From: Wukongibacter sp050859025
GTDB taxonomy: Bacteria; Bacillota; Clostridia; Peptostreptococcales; Caminicellaceae
Length of the DNA: 64,000 nt
Direction: 5' to 3'
Assembly (NCBI RefSeq): GCF_050859025.1
Contig: NZ_CP138200.1
Span: 3,720,001-3,784,000 of the forward strand
The number at the start of each line of letters is the position of its first letter. Positions within the stretch are counted from its first letter, which is position 1. Below, piece after piece: positions 59,107 through 64,000 of the stretch. Position numbers and translations under genes: made by a program. Under the pieces are notes generated by a model that was not told the DNA's origin, ran no database searches, and saw only the letters and a list, made by a program, of their open reading frames with translations.

Positions 59107-59142
59107 ATATCGCAATATCTGCATATTCAAATATTACGATAT
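59107..59142. promoter_or_regulatory. operator-like palindrome 2 downstream of the arsR-type gene
   Basis: ATATCGCAATAT and ATATTACGATAT (11 of 12 complementary) separated by 12 bases; related in sequence to palindrome 1. Confidence 0.5.
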
Positions 59143-59157
59143 GATATTCAAAAAAAA

Positions 59158-59457
59158 TTATTCTGGAATTTCCCCTATATCAAAAAATACCTTTACAACA
59201 TCCTCAATATCTTTATTTGCAATAGAATAAATCACCTCAGAACCTCTTCTACGACCTTCAATAATTCCTCTAGATTTTAATATTGACAAGTGTTGAGAGA
59301 CCGTTGATTGAGGCATGACTAAGCAACTCTGCATTTCTGAAACATTTAGTTCCTTAATCATGAGCTTACATACTATACACAACCTTGTAGGATGACTCAA
59401 AGCTTTCAATACCTCTGATACATTTTTAAGTTTATTATCGTAATTGTTATTATTCAA
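59158..59457 (-). CDS. ArsR-family transcriptional repressor
   Basis: A 99-residue winged-helix protein: LKALSHPTRLCIVCKLMIKE, the recognition region MPQSTVSQHLSILKSRGIIE and wing GRRRGSEVIYSIANKDIED. Cysteines at about 29, 32 and 45 (RLCIVCKL; MQSCLV) could bind metal or act as thiol sensors. Persulfide-sensing ArsR members next to persulfide or CoA-disulfide reductases are known (SqrR/BigR type), but their cysteine spacing differs, so the ligand is open. AAAGGTGATATC precedes the start. The next gene on the strand is the flavoprotein, with two palindromes between. Confidence 0.9.
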   Translation of the reverse strand: MNNNNYDNKLKNVSEVLKALSHPTRLCIVCKLMIKELNVSEMQSCLVMPQSTVSQHLSILKSRGIIEGRRRGSEVIYSIANKDIEDVVKVFFDIGEIPE

Positions 59458-59537
59458 GATATCACCTTTAGTTATAAAATTATGTTATAGTTCTTTATCC
59501 CATTCAATTCTATAACTTAATTCTCATTTTGTCAATT

Positions 59538-59642
59538 CTATAGGGTTCAAATAGTAGAACTTAATTTATACCTGTACAAATACTCAGTGTTTCTGGGAGT
59601 TTTAGACATGTATAAATTAAAGTCTCTACTTGAATCCCTATA
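59538..59642. repeat. large imperfect inverted repeat upstream of the arsR-type gene
   Basis: CTATAGGGTTCAAATAGTAG-AACTTAATTTATAC (59538-59571) is roughly complementary to GTATAAATTAAAGTCTCTAC-TTGAATCCCTATAG (59609-59642). A third, direct, weaker copy of the right arm follows at 59651-59679 (AATTAAAGTTTTGACTGAAA). It could be a MITE relic or a structured leader. Confidence 0.45.
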
Positions 59643-59712
59643 GAGAGTTCAAATTAAAGTTTTGACTGAAATCTCTATAAGTAACGATTCCTCTAAAAAA
59701 TAATTGAAAAAT

Positions 59713-59770
59713 ATAAGAAACAGTCTTTTTATTTTAATATCTCAATAATTCGGCTGTTTCTTATGTTTTT
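59713..59770 (-). terminator. terminator of the fascin-like protein gene
   Basis: ATAAGAAACAG pairs with CTGTTTCTTAT across about 30 bases; on the minus strand ATATTTTTC follows. It lies 75 bases past the stop at 59843. Confidence 0.6.
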
Positions 59771-59842
59771 TCAAGGTAGAACTATCTGAAACTATAAATT
59801 ATAGTGTAATATACGGTTTTAATAACCTATACCTTAAATCCT

Positions 59843-61450
59843 TTAATCCATCTTTATTTCTACAGTTTTTGTTTGACCATCCCATTCTACTTCACAATCT
59901 AAATTCTCTACTATAAATCTAAGGGGAATCATTGTCCTAGAAGTATCTGATATGAATGGTGCAACATCATTATTCTTGGTTCTACCATCTACTTTCGCTG
60001 TCTTTTTATCAATCCAAAGCCTAATCTCCTTTTCATCCAATAAAATTCTAACCTCTTTATTACTCCCCTTCCAATAGACCTTTCCGCCTACAGACTCTAT
60101 AAATGCTCTTATCGGTAGGAATGTCCTTCCATTTTTTATGACTAATTTGGTTCCTTTTTCAGGATCTATTTCCTTTCTCCTCCCGTTAACTGTCATATAT
60201 TTACTTCCGACCTTAAGAATAATCGTTCTTTTTTTATTATTAGATGCTCCTAAGCTCGGTCTAGCAGACACCTGATTAGAGGCTTGACTTAAAGAATTAT
60301 CCTTATAAACAGCCTTTAATATATAGTAATAAGTTACGTTATTCTCCACATTTCTATCGGTGTATGAATTTCCTACTATAGGAAAATCTGTGATAGGAGT
60401 TTTAGACTGTTTTCCCGATGATGTTCCCCTATAAAGATTATAACCTATCACATTCGATTGATTTAAATGACTCCAATAAAATTCAACATAACCATTTCCT
60501 GCTACTGCTTTTAGATTATACTTTTCTGAATCCTGAGTATCACCATCAACATCTACGAGCTTAAATATTGTCTTTTTACTTACTTCCTCAAAGCTGGCTG
60601 CAAGCTCCTTATCTTCATCCTCAATTCCTAAGAACTTTTCGTTATATGCTTTTAGTGCTATCTTATTGTTTCCGAGTTCAATAACTTCAAATTTACTCGA
60701 ATCATCAATTCTACTGCTGTCGGCTTCTATTTCACCAGATCGTTTACTTTGAACATCTATATATCTTCCGTTGTACACCCTTAAAGCTATCCTTCTATTT
60801 GTTGATTGCACTACTCTAAATTTTTCCCAATTACTAACTCTATTACTAGCTGCATGAACCTCTTCTCCACCTCCATCCTCTGCACACAAATATTTGCTAT
60901 TATATGCCTGTAAGGCTATTTTACTCGGTAATTTTAGTTTAGGAAAGCTAACACTACTCTTTACAATTTTAAAGGTCTCCCACTTTCCAATCTTATCTCT
61001 ATTTGCTACTACTTCCCCTCCACCTCCATTTTCCGCACAAACATATTTCCCATTATGAGCCTTTATAGCAAACTCATCATCATCTAGGTATACTAGTTCA
61101 AAAATTTCCCACTCGTTAACTTCCCTTCTATCAGCTACTACATCTTTATCACCGCTATTTTTTGCACATAGGTATTTTCCATTGTAAGTCTTTAAGGCAA
61201 ACCTACTATCTCCCAAATCAATTAATTCAAAACTCTCCCACTCTCCAATCTTATCTCTATTTGCTACTACCCTTCCTCCTCCTCCACCTTCGGCACATAG
61301 GTACTTACCATTATAGGTTTCTATTGCTATTATCACTGTATTGTCTGATATCCCATAAGCATACATCGGAAGAGCTACTAAGACAATTAAAATAACAAAG
61401 CCTACTAAAAAAATTGTAAATACATTGTTCAGTCTTCTTTCTCTCTTCAT
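59843..61450 (-). CDS. exported fascin-like beta-trefoil/FN3/copper-amine-oxidase-N domain protein
   Basis: A 535-residue exported protein. Residues about 10-32 are a signal/anchor helix (cleavage possible near MYAYG). Residues about 38-305 hold six fascin-type repeats with the core YNGKYLCAEGGGG or variants (YNGKYLCAKNSGD, HNGKYVCAENGGG, YNSKYLCAEDGGG, YNGRYIDVQS, YNEKFLGIED), each followed by VVANRDKIGEWESFEL-type sequence, enough for about one and a half beta-trefoils. An FN3 domain lies at about 312-397 (GNGYVEFYWSHLNQSNVIGY), and a stalk-type copper-amine-oxidase-N domain at about 410-535 (GRTFLPIRAFIESVGGKVYW; SDTSRTMIPLRFIVENLDCE). Such C-terminal domains anchor many clostridial exported proteins to the wall. 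Carbohydrate or protein binding is likely. Confidence 0.85.
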   Translation of the reverse strand: MKRERRLNNVFTIFLVGFVILIVLVALPMYAYGISDNTVIIAIETYNGKYLCAEGGGGGRVVANRDKIGEWESFELIDLGDSRFALKTYNGKYLCAKNSGDKDVVADRREVNEWEIFELVYLDDDEFAIKAHNGKYVCAENGGGGEVVANRDKIGKWETFKIVKSSVSFPKLKLPSKIALQAYNSKYLCAEDGGGEEVHAASNRVSNWEKFRVVQSTNRRIALRVYNGRYIDVQSKRSGEIEADSSRIDDSSKFEVIELGNNKIALKAYNEKFLGIEDEDKELAASFEEVSKKTIFKLVDVDGDTQDSEKYNLKAVAGNGYVEFYWSHLNQSNVIGYNLYRGTSSGKQSKTPITDFPIVGNSYTDRNVENNVTYYYILKAVYKDNSLSQASNQVSARPSLGASNNKKRTIILKVGSKYMTVNGRRKEIDPEKGTKLVIKNGRTFLPIRAFIESVGGKVYWKGSNKEVRILLDEKEIRLWIDKKTAKVDGRTKNNDVAPFISDTSRTMIPLRFIVENLDCEVEWDGQTKTVEIKMD

Positions 61451-61834
61451 AAACTCACTCCCTGTAAATATTTTTCATTTTTAAGTATGATAAACTTTTA
61501 TTATAGAAATCGCAATAAATCTTTTACATTTTGATTCCTTGAAAAGCCTTGAAACCTTGGCTATTTAAAAAAATCAAAATGTAGATTTATAAGTGCCTTC
61601 TATATAGTTACCTTTCCTCAAAAAACATTAAACTTATTATCATTATTAGTAATATTTTATTTGAAGTATTCTTTTTCAAGGGAAATGTAATGTTAATGTA
61701 AGATAGTTACATATTCATTACAAATATAAATGATTTATTAAGAGAAAGAATATTAGACCATTTTTTATACACATAAATAGAGCCATAATTACTTTATCCA
61801 AATCATGGCTCTTTCCTATCCTTTACCTTTTCAC
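61451..61834. other. intergenic region with MBL-gene terminator
   Basis: AGAGCCAT/ATGGCTCT at 61779-61812 is the terminator of the minus-strand MBL-fold gene. The rest is AT-rich with no gene or clear promoter. Confidence 0.5.
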
Positions 61835-62686
61835 TTATGTTCTCATTGCTTTATTTACATCTGCAAAGCAGTTTATGTAGAAGACTTCGTCCTCAGAAGG
61901 TAACCTGTCAAATTTATCTGAAAACCTTTTAGTAGCTTCCTCAACAGAAATGTTTTTTTCCACTACACTTTCCGCTGATCTTAATTGATTCCAGAACTCA
62001 TCCATCTCTTTTTTATCGTATAATTCTTCATGAGATATTATATAATAATTGGCTTCCAACTCCTCTATTTTCTCTATCATTGGAAGTACTTTTTCCTTAG
62101 TATAACCATATACGCCATTGTATCTGGTTCCATAAATACAATCCCCTAAAAATAGAACTTTCTCTTCTGGAACATAAACTACTGATGAATCATTGGTATG
62201 ATCTCCTCCTATTGATTTTACTATACATGTTATTCCTCCTAAATCTATCTCAATGCTATCATTAAAGGTAATATCTAAATCACCTATATTAAAATCCTCT
62301 CTATGGAGAATCTCTTTTTTTATACATTCAATTGTAAAATCCGAAAAAATTCCTTCCTTAGCGTATCTTTCTAATGACGCATCATCCCAGCTTAGTTCTT
62401 TCATCTCCTTAAGCTTTTCTTGTGTATTCTCATGGGCAATTGTCACTAAGTCCATTTCTCTTATCCCAAATATATGATCCCAATGCCAGTGAGTTATTAT
62501 TAAATATTTCAACATTGGAATATCCATTTTTCCTATCTCCGCCAAAAACTCCTTTGCATGTCTTGGAGAATTGCCTGAATCCACTACTAAACTATATTTA
62601 TTACCACATATAAGCCCTAAGGCGGGCCTATCTGTTTCGCTGCTCTGTGGCATATAAAAGACTTTATCTGTTAATTTCTTAATCAT
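61835..62686 (-). CDS. metallo-beta-lactamase-fold hydrolase
   Basis: A 283-residue MBL-fold protein: LVVDSGNSPRHAKEFLAEI, metal motif YLIITHWHWDHIFGI (HxHxDH), His in KSIGGDHTNDSSVVYVPEEK, bridging Asp in VLFLGDCIYGTRYNGVYG, and a final His in YIISHEELYD. The HTNDS and LFLGD arrangement resembles subclass B1-like or glyoxalase/AHL-lactonase-type members; with His-Trp-His and no signal peptide it is probably an intracellular hydrolase, not a secreted beta-lactamase. Substrate unknown. Monocistronic, divergent from the DUF4438 gene. Confidence 0.85.
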   Translation of the reverse strand: MIKKLTDKVFYMPQSSETDRPALGLICGNKYSLVVDSGNSPRHAKEFLAEIGKMDIPMLKYLIITHWHWDHIFGIREMDLVTIAHENTQEKLKEMKELSWDDASLERYAKEGIFSDFTIECIKKEILHREDFNIGDLDITFNDSIEIDLGGITCIVKSIGGDHTNDSSVVYVPEEKVLFLGDCIYGTRYNGVYGYTKEKVLPMIEKIEELEANYYIISHEELYDKKEMDEFWNQLRSAESVVEKNISVEEATKRFSDKFDRLPSEDEVFYINCFADVNKAMRT

Positions 62687-62938
62687 ATGTATCCCCCTTT
62701 TTTAGCTAAATTAACTATTCCTTTAATCTAACTATATATATTGTTGATCCTTATTTCAATTATACACTTTAAATACTGACAACTGTATGTCAATTTTTCA
62801 TAACAAATCTTAAATTTTTCTATTTTTTAATTAATATTACAATTACTTATCTACTTATGATATAATTATTTCGCCTAGAAAATAATGCCATATATTTATT
62901 TAAGTAATTAAATCTATAGCCTTAGGAGGGGTAAATAT

Positions 62939-63793
62939 ATGATTAAAACAAATAAGGATAAGCTTGTTATTCAATCGGTACAAGGTAAGATTCATCATCC
63001 ACTTGGTCGTAATTACAGAATTTCCTATGAAGGTGAACCAAGGATAGTACCTGCAACTGGAGGTATAACCTATAATGTTCATGTTGGCGACCCTGCATTC
63101 GGTTGGGAGTGTGACCACGTTGAACCTAGTGTTTCTATTCGTAATGAAACAAAACCTGAAAATGATGCCATGATGAATCTTGCTTGTCCAGGCAACCTTG
63201 CAAGAGTAGTATCTGGTGAAGCTAAGGGAGCAATTGGCTATGTATTAGGTGGTCATGGTGGTATAGAACACACCATTATAGAATTCTCTGATGATGATAT
63301 GGAAAAAATGGCAATTGATGATAAAATTCTTATTAAAGCTCATGGTCAAGGATTAAAGCTAATCGATTATCCTGATATTTCAATGACAGGAATCGATCCC
63401 TGTGTTTTTTCTAAGATACCAATTGAAGAAAAGGACGGAAAGCTTCAATTTCCAGTGGTTTGCAAGATACCTGCTGTACTTATGGGTTCTGGTATAGGTA
63501 GTTCCAATAGTCATTCTGGCGATTATGACATAATGACACAGGATACAGCTTTAATTAAGAATTTAGGAATAGATAAACTTAAATTTGGTGATTTTGTTTT
63601 ACTTGAAGATTGTGATAATACCTTTGGTAGAGGATATCTAAAGGGTTCGGTAACAATAGGACTTGTTATACATAGTGATTGCATTAAGGCCGGTCATGGA
63701 CCCGGAATTAGTACCTTTATGTCCTGCAAGAAGCCACTAATTGAGGCTAAAATTGATAAGAATGCTAATATTAAAAATTACGTAAATAAGTAA
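62939..63793 (+). CDS. DUF4438 family protein
   Basis: A 284-residue cytoplasmic protein of the DUF4438 family. Conserved-looking segments: QSVQGKIHHPLGRNYRISYE, GITYNVHVGDPAFGWECDHV, EPSVSIRNE, NLACPGNLARVVSGEAKGA, GYVLGGHGGIEHTIIEF and GSGIGSSNSHSGDYDIMTQD, with several invariant-type His and Asp residues that look enzymatic. The biochemical function is not established. CTTAGGAGGGGTAAATAT gives a strong ribosome binding site, and a good terminator follows. Monocistronic. Confidence 0.85.
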   Translation: MIKTNKDKLVIQSVQGKIHHPLGRNYRISYEGEPRIVPATGGITYNVHVGDPAFGWECDHVEPSVSIRNETKPENDAMMNLACPGNLARVVSGEAKGAIGYVLGGHGGIEHTIIEFSDDDMEKMAIDDKILIKAHGQGLKLIDYPDISMTGIDPCVFSKIPIEEKDGKLQFPVVCKIPAVLMGSGIGSSNSHSGDYDIMTQDTALIKNLGIDKLKFGDFVLLEDCDNTFGRGYLKGSVTIGLVIHSDCIKAGHGPGISTFMSCKKPLIEAKIDKNANIKNYVNK

Positions 63794-63801
63794 CTTGTAA
63801 G

Positions 63802-63850
63802 TGGGGATGTCTCTTCAAGCTATTCTGCAAGACATCCCCATTTTCTTTTA
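63802..63850 (+). terminator. Rho-independent terminator of the DUF4438 gene
   Basis: TGGGGATGTCT pairs perfectly with AGACATCCCCA across 17 bases and is followed by TTTTCTTTT, 9 bases after the stop. Confidence 0.9.
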
Positions 63851-64000
63851 ATTTATAATACTTATTTAAAAATCTCTTTTAAAGTGAATTACATCACTTT
63901 TATACCTTACAAACAATTCCAGTTTTATACCTATTACTGTTATCGGAACACCATAATCGGTATACTATGAGCTAGAACATCCAATATTTATACTATGTCT

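Overview
The window is AT-rich DNA (roughly 30% GC by eye) from a low-GC Firmicute. Near-consensus sigma-A promoters, strong AGGAGG ribosome binding sites, T-box-type leader RNA, a cwlJ-gerQ spore-germination pair, and anaerobe-type genes (PPi-type phosphofructokinase, radical-SAM enzymes, an ANTAR nitrogen regulator) point to a spore-forming anaerobe of the Clostridia. I cannot fix the genus from sequence alone. I saw no rRNA, tRNA or CRISPR array.

1-19 kb is an accessory, decaying region. It holds small secreted or membrane proteins, at least nine gene remnants (two RAYT-type transposase N-termini, a broken membrane-protein copy, a start-less cwlJ fragment, a headless xhlA and others), a 339 bp direct repeat whose copies lie exactly 14,059 bp apart, a probable secreted toxin with its immunity gene (4.35-5.61 kb), and an IS256-family element split by a complete group II intron (6.6-10.1 kb). 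A run of minus-strand genes (10.2-16.3 kb) encodes exported proteins built from SbsA-type Ig, leucine-rich, kelch, fibronectin III, BIG2 and transglutaminase-like modules. cwlJ and gerQ sit intact at 17.9-18.9 kb, followed by a lytic transglycosylase.

20.5-37.7 kb is largely core metabolism on the minus strand: a DUF3810 membrane metallopeptidase; acn-icd-citrate synthase, the oxidative branch to 2-oxoglutarate; a 2Fe-2S ferredoxin; and a nitrogen block made of an ANTAR response regulator, glnA, a PII protein and amt. glnA and amt share the same promoter and leader-terminator design, suggesting RNA-level control by the ANTAR protein. Purine nucleoside phosphorylase and phosphofructokinase follow. 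A canonical T-box leader at 37.0-37.3 kb has only a 59-residue ORF downstream.

37.8-64 kb holds a SWIM-SNF2 helicase; a peptide or amino-acid-derivative cassette (Dpp-type ABC transporter, M20 amidohydrolase, RpiR regulator, YfcC carrier); a two-component system; a hemolysin III family protein; a three-gene operon of an XRE regulator, a HemN-like radical-SAM protein and a second radical-SAM protein; an ArsR-type regulator with a CoA-disulfide-reductase-like flavoprotein and palindromic operators between them; a large exported fascin-like/FN3/copper-amine-oxidase-N protein; an MBL-fold hydrolase; and a DUF4438 protein.

The 2-oxoglutarate made by the citrate synthase branch is the carbon skeleton that ammonium, imported by Amt and fixed by GlnA, finally needs, so the two neighbouring metabolic blocks are functionally linked. 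Intergenic stretches are mostly terminators, short repeats and gene debris.
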